10,175 nt of DNA. Origin: Bdellovibrio sp. ZAP7. GTDB lineage: Bacteria > Bacteroidota > Bacteroidia > Flavobacteriales > Flavobacteriaceae. The position numbers and the translations under genes are program-made. Positions 1 through 6,774 of the stretch are shown one piece after another. The stretch is from positions 1-10,175 of the forward strand of contig CALPKO020000021.1 of assembly GCA_943324165.2 (NCBI GenBank), in the 5' to 3' direction. The first letter of the stretch is position 1. Each line of letters opens with the position of its first letter. Below the pieces are notes generated by a model that saw only the letters and a program-made list of their open reading frames with translations, did not search any database and was not told the DNA's origin.

Positions 1-1942
1 ACAAATTGCTGCTGCAGTTGCACAATTGCGAGGTGAAGTTGAAAAAACAGTTTCAGAATTCAGAAAAGCCTATGCCGATGGTCAAATTTATTTAGAAGGT
101 TATTCAAAATTTTTAAAAACTTATCATGAATATTTGATTATCGAAAAACCATCGACTGCGGACAATTTTAAATTCATGTTTGAATATCAATTTGGCTACA
201 TGTATTGGAGGTATTTAATGTTGAATTTCACAGGAAGACAAAATGATATTCAAGGGAAATATGACAATTTAGATGGAAATTGGTTAAGCGGAATCAATTT
301 TATTGACGAATTTCGATTAGGTTCTCAAAGCAATTTGCCATCAGATGTATTGAATAATAAAGGTAGAAATTTGTATTTTTTCTTGCCTTTTATTTTAGGA
401 ATTTTAGGAATGGTTTTCCATATCAATAAAGATTTGAAGAGTTTTTATGTGCTTTTGATTTTATTTTTATTCACAGGAATTGCACTAAAAATATACCTAA
501 ACGAAAGACCATTTGAACCTCGCGAAAGAGATTATGCGCTAGTTGGCTCTTTTTATGTATTTGCCATTTGGGTCGGATTTGGTGTTTATGCCATTTATGA
601 TTTCTTAAAAAAATGGGTTCAACCGAAAATTATTGCTCCTTTAGCAATTGGTGTTTCGCTTTTAGCAGCGCCAGTTTTAATGGCATCCCAAAACTGGGAC
701 GACCACAATCGTTCTGGAAAATATACTGCAATTGCAATGGCAAAAGCTTATTTGAATAGTTGCGAACCCAATGCGATTTTATTTACAATTGGTGATAACG
801 ATACATTTCCACTTTGGTATGCGCAAGAAGTGGAACAAATTAGAACCGATGTTAGAATTGTTAATACAAGTTTATTTATGACAGATTGGTATATTGATCA
901 AATGAAAGCGAAAGCATATTCGTCTCAACCGATGCCGATTTCTTTCAATCACAACCAATATGTTGGAGATAAATTAGATTATTCTGTTCATACCGGCAAA
1001 ACAGAAGCGCGTTGGGACATCAAAAACTTCATCAAATTTATTGCAAGCAATGATGAGCGAACTTTAATAGGTCTAGAAAACGGGCAAAAATTACATTCAT
1101 ATCTGACCAATAAAGTGAGAATTCCCGTTGACAAAAATGCTGTAATTGCTCATAAAGTTGTAAATCCTAAGGACAATGATTCAATCGTTCCTTACATCGA
1201 CATTGATATCAAAGGCCAAGCACTTTACAAAAATAGATTAATGATGCTTGACATTGTTGCGAATAACAATTGGAAACGCCCAATTTATTTCAGTCCAGGT
1301 AGTTTTGGTGACGATGATTACCTTTGGATGAAAGAATTTTTGCAACTCGATGGAATGTTATATAAATTGATTCCTATAAAAACAACCATTCCCAAAGATG
1401 GAAGTCCATTGGATATGGGTCAAATTGACTCTGATAAAATGTACGACATCGTCATGAAATGGGACTGGGGAAATAGTGAAAGCCCAAAAATTTATCACGA
1501 TCCAGAGACACGTAAAAACAGCATTTCTTACCGAACCAATTTGGCGCGACTGACTGAGCAATTAATCAAAGAAGGTAAAATTCAAAAAGCAAAAACAATT
1601 ATTGATTTAGCGATGAAAAAGATGCCTATTGACTTTTTTGGTTATTACACTTTACTAGAGCCTTTTGCAACTGGTTATTATAAAGTTAATGAAGCCGAAA
1701 AAGCAAGAAAAATGTTGGCGCATTTGATATCGAAATACAAAGAAAATTTAACTTTTTACAACGGATTAAAAGCTAGCGAACAAAACGATTTATATGTAGA
1801 TATTATTTCAGACATCGAGAGATACCGTGCTTTACTTGAAATTATGAAAGATAATAACGACGTAAGTTTTTATCAAACCAATCGAAAAACTTTTAATTCT
1901 TTCAATAAAATGTTTGCCCGATTTGAAAGAAAAGATGAATAG
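1..1942 (+). CDS. DUF2723 / GT117-type membrane glycosyltransferase, C-terminal part (5' end outside window)
   Basis: The frame is open to the left edge, and the codons before the TTG at 26 read through (QIAAAVAQL...), so that TTG is internal and the N-terminal membrane domain is missing. The visible part has about four hydrophobic membrane segments (nt ~365-421, 440-496, 533-604, 629-685). The motif EPRERDY lies between the second and third. A long soluble region follows, carrying GDNDTFPLWY (nt 791-820) and TDWYI; I recognise these as hallmarks of Bacteroidota DUF2723 proteins. The C-terminus (nt ~1530-1800) is helical and TPR-like. The family is classed as glycosyltransferase 117 and is related to the eukaryotic O-mannosyltransferase TMEM260. 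A lipid-linked sugar donor and protein O-glycosylation outside the inner membrane are inferred from the family. A terminator-like hairpin follows the stop. Family assignment is strong; substrate is unknown. Confidence 0.85.
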   Translation, partial: QIAAAVAQLRGEVEKTVSEFRKAYADGQIYLEGYSKFLKTYHEYLIIEKPSTADNFKFMFEYQFGYMYWRYLMLNFTGRQNDIQGKYDNLDGNWLSGINFIDEFRLGSQSNLPSDVLNNKGRNLYFFLPFILGILGMVFHINKDLKSFYVLLILFLFTGIALKIYLNERPFEPRERDYALVGSFYVFAIWVGFGVYAIYDFLKKWVQPKIIAPLAIGVSLLAAPVLMASQNWDDHNRSGKYTAIAMAKAYLNSCEPNAILFTIGDNDTFPLWYAQEVEQIRTDVRIVNTSLFMTDWYIDQMKAKAYSSQPMPISFNHNQYVGDKLDYSVHTGKTEARWDIKNFIKFIASNDERTLIGLENGQKLHSYLTNKVRIPVDKNAVIAHKVVNPKDNDSIVPYIDIDIKGQALYKNRLMMLDIVANNNWKRPIYFSPGSFGDDDYLWMKEFLQLDGMLYKLIPIKTTIPKDGSPLDMGQIDSDKMYDIVMKWDWGNSESPKIYHDPETRKNSISYRTNLARLTEQLIKEGKIQKAKTIIDLAMKKMPIDFFGYYTLLEPFATGYYKVNEAEKARKMLAHLISKYKENLTFYNGLKASEQNDLYVDIISDIERYRALLEIMKDNNDVSFYQTNRKTFNSFNKMFARFERKDE

Positions 1943-1955
1943 AATCAGTGCTCAG

Positions 1956-1990
1956 TTTTGAGTGTTCAGTATTTCATTTTGAGTAATCAG
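1956..1990. repeat. Imperfect direct repeat, 2 x 14 bp, period 21
   Basis: TTTTGAGTGTTCAG (1956-1969) recurs as TTTTGAGTAATCAG (1977-1990), matching at 12 of 14 positions. Further TCAG words lie just upstream (1946-1949 and 1952-1955). The second copy forms most of the loop of the hairpin at 1961-2008. It resembles the short TCAG-rich intergenic repeats found in Flavobacterium genomes, but that comparison is from memory. Confidence 0.55.
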
Positions 1991-2015
1991 GTTGAAATAC
2001 TGAACATTTATTTTT
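1961..2015 (+). terminator. Inverted repeat, probable terminator of the glycosyltransferase gene
   Basis: A perfect 14-bp inverted repeat pairs 1963-1976 (TGTTCAGTATTTCA) with 1993-2006 (TGAAATACTGAACA) around a 16-nt loop. One G-U and one A-U pair extend it outward to 1961/2008. It begins about 20 bases after the glycosyltransferase stop and runs into the T-rich tract TTTATTTTTA, so it can act as an intrinsic terminator. The stem is AT-rich and the loop long, so an alternative is an intergenic palindromic repeat with no termination role. Confidence 0.55.
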
Positions 2016-2029
2016 ATATAAAATCACGA

Positions 2030-2064
2030 TTTGATTATTATTTATATTTTGGTTAGTGCATTTG
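2030..2064 (+). promoter_or_regulatory. Weak candidate promoter for the polysaccharide deacetylase
   Basis: TTTG (2030-2033) is followed after 23 nt by TGCATTTG (2057-2064), one mismatch from the Bacteroidota -7 consensus TAnnTTTG. The spacing is at the upper limit. It would give a leader of roughly 40 nt before the ATG at 2107. No better match occurs in this gap. Confidence 0.3.
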
Positions 2065-2106
2065 TGGTAAATCAAGAAATACTTTCTAGTAAAAAAATAT
2101 AGTAAA

Positions 2107-2751
2107 ATGAAATTCTATTGGATAAAAACCCATTTTTTTATAAAGAAAGTATTTCCAAGATACGTTTGGTCACTTCCAAATAGCAAGAAAATAGTTTACT
2201 TAACTTTTGATGATGGACCAACGCCAAAAATTACTGATTTTGTGCTTTCTGAATTAAGCAAATTTAAAGCAAAAGCTACTTTTTTTTGCATTGGAGCAAA
2301 CATTAAAAAGCACCCAAATTTGTTTGCAGAAATTTTAGCAGACGGACATCAAATTGGAAATCACACTTTCAATCACTTGAATGGTTGGCAAACAAATAAT
2401 GAAGATTATTTAGAAAATGTTTTGCTTTGTGAAAATGAAATCGAAAAAATATCAAATAATCGATATAAATTATTTCGCGCTCCTTACGGGAAAATAAGGA
2501 GTTTCCAGGCCAATATTTTATTAAAAAAAGGTTATAAAATTATAATGTGGGACGTTTTGAGTGCCGATTTTGACACTTCAATATCCAGAGAAAAGTGTTT
2601 GAAAAATGTTATCGATAACATGCAATCCGGAAGTATAATTGTTTTTCATGATAGTGTAAAAGCATTTCCTAATTTGGAATATACCTTGCCAAAAGCACTC
2701 GCTATTTTAAAAGATAGAGGTTTTGCTTTCGAAGCAATTGAATTGAAATAA
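2107..2751 (+). CDS. Polysaccharide deacetylase family protein (NodB homology domain, CE4)
   Basis: This 214-aa protein has the ordered CE4 motifs. TFDDGP (residues 33-38) carries the catalytic-base and metal aspartates. H86-TFN-H90 supplies the two metal histidines. RAPYG is at 124-128, MWDVLSADFD at about 147-156, and IIVFHDS has His181. Such enzymes remove N-acetyl groups from cell-wall or other GlcNAc-type polysaccharides using a divalent metal. All key residues are present, so it should be active. The NodB domain fills almost the whole protein. The N-terminus is basic and aromatic (KTHFFIKKVFPRYVW) with no clear signal peptide, so location and substrate are undetermined. Start: ATG after an A-rich stretch with no Shine-Dalgarno. 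It ends directly against the stop of the convergent thioredoxin-like gene. Confidence 0.9.
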   Translation: MKFYWIKTHFFIKKVFPRYVWSLPNSKKIVYLTFDDGPTPKITDFVLSELSKFKAKATFFCIGANIKKHPNLFAEILADGHQIGNHTFNHLNGWQTNNEDYLENVLLCENEIEKISNNRYKLFRAPYGKIRSFQANILLKKGYKIIMWDVLSADFDTSISREKCLKNVIDNMQSGSIIVFHDSVKAFPNLEYTLPKALAILKDRGFAFEAIELK

Positions 2752-3048
2752 TCAAATTTGTTCTTGCACCAAAGAAATAATTGAATTGGCATCTAATTCG
2801 CCTGACTGTCGCCAAACCATTTCGCCATTTTTGTAGATAATTAAAGTAGGCAAACCTTTAATCCGCAGCGCTTCTGCCAATTCTTGATTTTTTTCGATGT
2901 CGATTTTTATCACTTTTGCTCTATCTCCAAGCGCAGCGGCAACATCTCTAATTACTGGATGCATTGAAATTGATTGGTCGTTCCATTCTGTGTAGAAGTC
3001 AATTAAGACCGGAATGGGTGCATTTATAAGTTCTCCGAATTTTGACAT
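2752..3048 (-). CDS. Thioredoxin-fold protein lacking all cysteines
   Basis: This 98-aa protein has the thioredoxin layout: a beta strand IPVLIDFYTEW (12-22), a helix, the strand KVIKIDI, then the cis-proline loop GLPTLIIYKNG (64-74) and a C-terminal helix. Where thioredoxins carry W-C-G-P-C, this one reads W-N-D-Q-S (22-26), and the whole protein has no cysteine. It cannot do thiol-disulfide exchange, so a binding, chaperone-like or scaffolding role is inferred. The fold core and cis-Pro are intact and the frame is clean, which argues against decay. Start: ATG, with a -7-like promoter element 29 bases upstream. It lies downstream of the metallophosphoesterase on the same strand (50-bp gap), and its stop abuts that of the convergent deacetylase gene. 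Confidence 0.85.
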   Translation of the reverse strand: MSKFGELINAPIPVLIDFYTEWNDQSISMHPVIRDVAAALGDRAKVIKIDIEKNQELAEALRIKGLPTLIIYKNGEMVWRQSGELDANSIISLVQEQI

Positions 3049-3076
3049 AGCCGTAAAAATATTAAACTTTATAGTA

Positions 3077-3084
3077 CAAATATA
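3077..3084 (-). promoter_or_regulatory. -7 promoter element (TATATTTG) of the thioredoxin-like gene
   Basis: Read on the minus strand, this is TATATTTG, a perfect TAnnTTTG match. It predicts transcription from about 3073 and a leader of roughly 25 nt. No clear -33 TTG at the usual 17-23 nt spacing is visible; the nearest TTG is only 10 nt upstream. It suggests the gene can be transcribed independently of the metallophosphoesterase upstream. Confidence 0.5.
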
Positions 3085-3098
3085 GCTAAATTACCAAT

Positions 3099-4334
3099 TT
3101 ACACTAAACTTTTTCCTTTTTTTAGTTCGATAACTGTAATTTCTGGCCAAATTCCAACTCTTCCGGGATAGGCATGAAAGCCAAAACCACGGTTTACATA
3201 AACGTATCTTCCTAAATTTTCGTACAATCCAGCCCATTGTTTATATACATATTGCACTGGACTCCACTTGAAAAACCCAGGGATTTCAATGCCAAATTGC
3301 ATTCCGTGCGTGTGACCAGAAAGTGTCAACTGAAAATGCTTCGGGTGATTTTTAATTTCATATTCCCAATGTGACGGATCGTGTGACATCAAAATTTTAA
3401 AATCATCTTTCGATAAATTATTTGCTGCTTTATTCAAATCTCCTGCTTGTTTGAATCCTTTCCCCCAGTTTTCGACACCGACAATCGCTATTCTATCGTT
3501 TCCTTTTTGAATGAATTTGTGGTCATTTAAAATCAAATCAAAGCCAATTTCTCCATATAGATTTTTTATAGCTTCAAAATTTACCTCTTTTGCATTTTGA
3601 TTTGGCCATGTTACATATTCACCGTAATCGTGGTTGCCCAAAACAGAGAATTTCCCAAATTCATATTTTTTGATTTTGTTAAAAGTTTCCAGCCATGGTT
3701 TCATTTCATGGGCGTGCGTATTCACAATATCGCCGGTAAATAATATCATGTCGGCTTCTTGTTTGTTAATCAAATCAATCGCGTATTCAATTTTTTCTTT
3801 GTTGTCAAAACTTCCGCTATGAATATCTGATATTTGCGTAAACTTGAAACCATCAAAACTTTCTGGCAAATCCGGAAAATACAAAGTTTGTTTTAAAACT
3901 TTAAAATTGTATTTGCCTTCAAAAATCCCGTATATTAAAGACGCAAATGGAATGGCTGCTAAACCCAGAGCAATTTGACTTACAAATTTTCTTCTCGATG
4001 GAAATATGTTTTTTTCAACATCATTATTGACAAAAAAGTTGATTGCTCCTGCACACAATCTGAATAAATCTTCGCCAAGCATCGTGATTGTAAAAATTAA
4101 TTTGGGAACATAAAAAATTAAGAAAACTGCCATTGTCAACATGGTTTGTCTTGTTTGTCCAACACTTCGGTCGAATTTTGAGAAAGAATAGACCAAAAAA
4201 ACCAAAAGAAAGAGACTGAAAATTTGGTATGAAATTAAGATCCAGCGCACTTTTATTAAAGTTTTGATGGCTTGAAAAGCATAGATTTCAATAAGAAAAA
4301 GTACAATTCCTAGAAAGAGAAGTCGAATCAACAT
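3099..4334 (-). CDS. Membrane-anchored metallophosphoesterase (YkuE-like calcineurin-type)
   Basis: This 411-aa protein has about four hydrophobic segments in its N-terminal third (residues ~4-26, 30-51, 65-85 and 118-137, the last after SRRKF), then a calcineurin-type domain. The metal motifs are complete and in order: D170-I-H172, GDIVN (201-205), GNHD (233-236), SHDP (317-320) and GHTHG (340-344). These coordinate a dinuclear metal centre for phosphomonoester, phosphodiester or pyrophosphate hydrolysis. Members with this layout are often annotated as YkuE-like or as UDP-2,3-diacylglucosamine hydrolase-like, but similarity to LpxH cannot be claimed from motifs alone. The substrate is unknown. 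Start: ATG at 4334, with a TAnnTTTG element 26 bases upstream. It is divergent from the HD-domain gene. Confidence 0.88.
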   Translation of the reverse strand: MLIRLLFLGIVLFLIEIYAFQAIKTLIKVRWILISYQIFSLFLLVFLVYSFSKFDRSVGQTRQTMLTMAVFLIFYVPKLIFTITMLGEDLFRLCAGAINFFVNNDVEKNIFPSRRKFVSQIALGLAAIPFASLIYGIFEGKYNFKVLKQTLYFPDLPESFDGFKFTQISDIHSGSFDNKEKIEYAIDLINKQEADMILFTGDIVNTHAHEMKPWLETFNKIKKYEFGKFSVLGNHDYGEYVTWPNQNAKEVNFEAIKNLYGEIGFDLILNDHKFIQKGNDRIAIVGVENWGKGFKQAGDLNKAANNLSKDDFKILMSHDPSHWEYEIKNHPKHFQLTLSGHTHGMQFGIEIPGFFKWSPVQYVYKQWAGLYENLGRYVYVNRGFGFHAYPGRVGIWPEITVIELKKGKSLV

Positions 4335-4359
4335 TTAACGAAATTTTTATACAAATTAA

Positions 4360-4367
4360 CAAAGATA
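4360..4367 (-). promoter_or_regulatory. -7 promoter element (TATCTTTG) of the metallophosphoesterase
   Basis: On the minus strand this reads TATCTTTG, a perfect TAnnTTTG. It predicts transcription from about 4356 and a leader near 22 nt. The -33 region is weak. It lies in the 136-bp divergent region shared with the HD-domain gene. Confidence 0.5.
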
Positions 4368-4445
4368 AAAATCATTGCAAGTAATTATTAAATTTTATTT
4401 AACGAAAATAACTTTAGTAATACTCAAAACAATTTTAGAATTAAA

Positions 4446-4453
4446 TACATTTG
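4446..4453 (+). promoter_or_regulatory. -7 promoter element (TACATTTG) of the HD-domain gene
   Basis: TACATTTG is a perfect TAnnTTTG. It places the transcript start near 4457, about 14 nt before the GTG at 4471 and well downstream of the in-frame TTG at 4375. It therefore supports the GTG start. No convincing -33 TTG is seen. Confidence 0.5.
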
Positions 4454-4470
4454 TAAAAATTAACAATGTA

Positions 4471-5700
4471 GTGAATCAAGTCAATAAATTTAAAATTTTT
4501 AACGATCCAATTTACGGGTTTATTTCTATTCCCAATTCTTTAATATACGATTTAATTCAACATCCGTATTTTCAGCGGCTGAGAAGGATTTCACAAATGG
4601 GATTGTCTTATTTGGTTTATCCAGGTGCCAATCACACAAGGTTTCACCATGCTTTGGGTTGTATGCACATTATGCAAAAAGCAATCGATGTTTTAAGATT
4701 CAAAGCAATCGAAATTTCTGCGGAAGAAGAAAAAGCATTGTACATTACGATTTTGCTTCACGACATTGGACATGGTCCATTTTCTCACGCGATGGAACAT
4801 AGCATTGTAGAAAAAGGAAATCACGAGTTGATTTCGTTGCAGTTTATGCATAAATTGAATAAAGAATTCAATGGAGAACTCGATTTGGCGATTCAAATTT
4901 TTACAGGAAATTACCTCAGAAATTTTATGTTGCAATTGGTTTCTAGTCAATTAGACATGGACAGAATGGACTATTTGCAACGCGACAGTTTTTATTCTGG
5001 AGTGGCAGAAGGGTCGATAAATGCAGATAGACTGATTCAAATGATGAACGTTGTGGATAATAATTTGGTTATTGAAGAGAAAGGAATTTATTCTGTAGAA
5101 AATTTTCTAATCGCAAGAAGGTTAATGTATTGGCAGGTTTATTTTCATAAAACAAGTTTGGTAGCTGAATTGATTTTAACTAAAATTCTAAAAAGAGCAA
5201 AAGAACTATCACAAAAAGGAGAAAGTTTAAATTGCAGTGAGGCGTTGAGTTATTTCTTGAATAATAAAATTGAAGTAGAAAACTTTGACGATTTAATTTT
5301 AGAGAAATTTTCAGAATTAGATGATTACGACATTATCAGCGCGTTGAAGGATTGGCAAAACCACAACGATTTTATTTTAAGCACTTTAAGTAAAATGATA
5401 ATTAACAGAGATTTATTAAAAATTACAATGAGTGACGAAAAATTTACTCAAATAGAAATTGATGAATATGTTCGGAAGTATGCTGACTTGCAAAATATAT
5501 CTTTGAGCGATAGTAATTATTTTGTTTTTAAAGGCAAAATAAGAAATCAAGCTTATAATAAAAACCAGCAACAAATTCAGGTTCTAAAAAAGAACAAAGA
5601 AGTGGTAGATATTATTTTCGCCTCCGATCAATTAATTTTAAAAGCATTGACTAAAAATATTTCAAAATATTACATTTGTTTTCCAAAACTACTGATATAA
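4471..5700 (+). CDS. HD-domain protein, dNTP triphosphohydrolase-like (dGTPase/SAMHD1-type)
   Basis: This 409-aa protein starts at GTG 4471 with VNQVNKFKIFNDPIYGF. The frame extends to a TTG at 4375, but those extra 32 residues are unlike the family and contain the promoter element, so I reject them. The HD metal site is complete: the RFHHALG histidine (His60), LLHDIGHGPFSHAMEH (H97-D98) and D164 in SQLDMDRMDYLQRD. Arg165, Tyr168 and Asp172 match the SAMHD1 phosphate-binding set K312/Y315/D319. Relatives hydrolyse dNTPs to deoxynucleosides plus triphosphate, often allosterically. The C-terminal half is helical and poorly conserved. Dinucleotide or RNA substrates cannot be excluded. It lies 39 bp upstream of lpxD with no obvious functional link to it. 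Confidence 0.85.
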   Translation: MNQVNKFKIFNDPIYGFISIPNSLIYDLIQHPYFQRLRRISQMGLSYLVYPGANHTRFHHALGCMHIMQKAIDVLRFKAIEISAEEEKALYITILLHDIGHGPFSHAMEHSIVEKGNHELISLQFMHKLNKEFNGELDLAIQIFTGNYLRNFMLQLVSSQLDMDRMDYLQRDSFYSGVAEGSINADRLIQMMNVVDNNLVIEEKGIYSVENFLIARRLMYWQVYFHKTSLVAELILTKILKRAKELSQKGESLNCSEALSYFLNNKIEVENFDDLILEKFSELDDYDIISALKDWQNHNDFILSTLSKMIINRDLLKITMSDEKFTQIEIDEYVRKYADLQNISLSDSNYFVFKGKIRNQAYNKNQQQIQVLKKNKEVVDIIFASDQLILKALTKNISKYYICFPKLLI

Positions 5701-5726
5701 AATTAAATTTTAAATCTTAATTTTTA

Positions 5727-5734
5727 TATTTTTG
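5727..5734 (+). promoter_or_regulatory. -7 promoter element (TATTTTTG) just before lpxD
   Basis: TATTTTTG is a perfect TAnnTTTG ending only 5 bases before the lpxD ATG. If used, transcription would start within about 2 nt of the start codon, giving a leaderless or near-leaderless mRNA. The surrounding T-rich sequence makes a chance match more likely here than at the other sites, and no -33 TTG is visible. Confidence 0.35.
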
Positions 5735-5739
5735 CAAAT

Positions 5740-6768
5740 ATGAAATTCACAGCAACGCAAATAGCAGAAATTCTCGAAGGAGAAATAATTGGCAATCCGA
5801 ATGTTGAGGTTTCTAAATTATCAAAAATTGAAGAAGGCGAAAATGGCTCACTGACTTTTTTGAGCAATCCGAAATACAATAACCATATTTATACGACAAA
5901 AGCTTCGGTAACCATCGTAAATAAAGCCTTTGTGGCAGAACATGGTGTTGAAACTACAATGATAAAAGTAGAAGATGCGTACGGCGCTTTTACTAAAATT
6001 TTGGAATTCTATAGTCAATTTAAAAATAATAAAACCGGCATAGAAACACCTTCTAAAATTCACGAAAATGTAAAATATGGTACGAATTTATACTTAGGAA
6101 GTTTTAGTACCATTAGTTCAAACGTTATTTTGGGCGATAATGTAAAGATTTACCCAAATTGTTTTATCGGAGAAAATGTAGTAATTGGCAATAATGTTAG
6201 TATTTTTGCTGGTGCTAAAATTCATTCTGAAACAGAAATTGGAAACAATTGTGCCATTTATTCAGGAGCGATTATTGGTGCGGACGGTTTTGGTTTCGCT
6301 CCCAATGCTGATGGAACTTTTACGAAGATACCTCAAATTGGAAATGTAATCATTGAAGATAATGTTGATATTGGCGCCGGAACCACAATCGATAGGGCCA
6401 CCATGGGTTCTACTATTATAAGAAAAGGTGTGAAATTAGACAATCAAATTCAGATTGCGCATAATGTTGAAATTGGTGAGAACACCGTAATTGCGGCTCA
6501 AACAGGCATTGCTGGTTCTACAAAAATTGGAAAAAATTGCATGATTGGCGGGCAAGTTGGTATCGCAGGACATTTGGTAATTGGCAACAACGTTAGGGTA
6601 CAAGCGCAGTCGGGAGTTGGCAGAAACATAAAAGACAATGAGATTTTGCAAGGAAGTCCTTCCTTTGGTTATAACGATTTTAGTAAATCTTATGTGCATT
6701 TTAAGAATTTACCAAAAATTGTATTAGAATTAGAAGAACTAAAAAAAACTTTAAAAAACAAACAATAA
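5740..6768 (+). CDS. lpxD: UDP-3-O-(3-hydroxyacyl)glucosamine N-acyltransferase LpxD
   Basis: LpxD adds the second 3-hydroxyacyl chain, from acyl-ACP, to the 2-amino group of UDP-3-O-acylglucosamine. This is the third step of lipid A synthesis, in the cytoplasm. The 342-aa length is normal (E. coli 341). Residues 1-100 form the uridine-binding domain with TFLSNPKY (F40, N43, Y46, matching the uracil-contact residues Phe43/Asn46/Tyr49 of Chlamydia LpxD). Residues ~105-300 are left-handed beta-helix hexapeptide repeats. The catalytic histidine is His241 in [10 protein letters not shown] (E. coli His239), and AGHLVIG has the second conserved histidine, His278. The C-terminus is a helix, [15 protein letters not shown]. 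It ends 6 bp before lpxC/fabZ, so the two are surely cotranscribed. A divergent paralogue lies at 9755. Confidence 0.96.
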   Translation: MKFTATQIAEILEGEIIGNPNVEVSKLSKIEEGENGSLTFLSNPKYNNHIYTTKASVTIVNKAFVAEHGVETTMIKVEDAYGAFTKILEFYSQFKNNKTGIETPSKIHENVKYGTNLYLGSFSTISSNVILGDNVKIYPNCFIGENVVIGNNVSIFAGAKIHSETEIGNNCAIYSGAIIGADGFGFAPNADGTFTKIPQIGNVIIEDNVDIGAGTTIDRATMGSTIIRKGVKLDNQIQIAHNVEIGENTVIAAQTGIAGSTKIGKNCMIGGQVGIAGHLVIGNNVRVQAQSGVGRNIKDNEILQGSPSFGYNDFSKSYVHFKNLPKIVLELEELKKTLKNKQ

Positions 6769-6774
6769 AAAACC

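Noticed and set aside
26..28. TTG at 26 as the start of the first gene
   Set aside because: The same frame is open upstream to the window edge and the protein lacks the family's N-terminal membrane domain, so the TTG is an internal Leu codon.
1358..1561. Minus-strand open frame inside the glycosyltransferase gene
   Set aside because: Antisense shadow with no recognisable domain or start signal.
3099..4334. Metallophosphoesterase as LpxH (lipid A pathway)
   Set aside because: It has four N-terminal membrane segments and a YkuE-like layout, and is divergent from the lpx genes; generic metal motifs do not support LpxH.
4375..4470. N-terminal extension of the HD-domain protein from TTG 4375
   Set aside because: The residues are unlike the family, and the region holds a perfect -7 element that would place the transcript start inside it.
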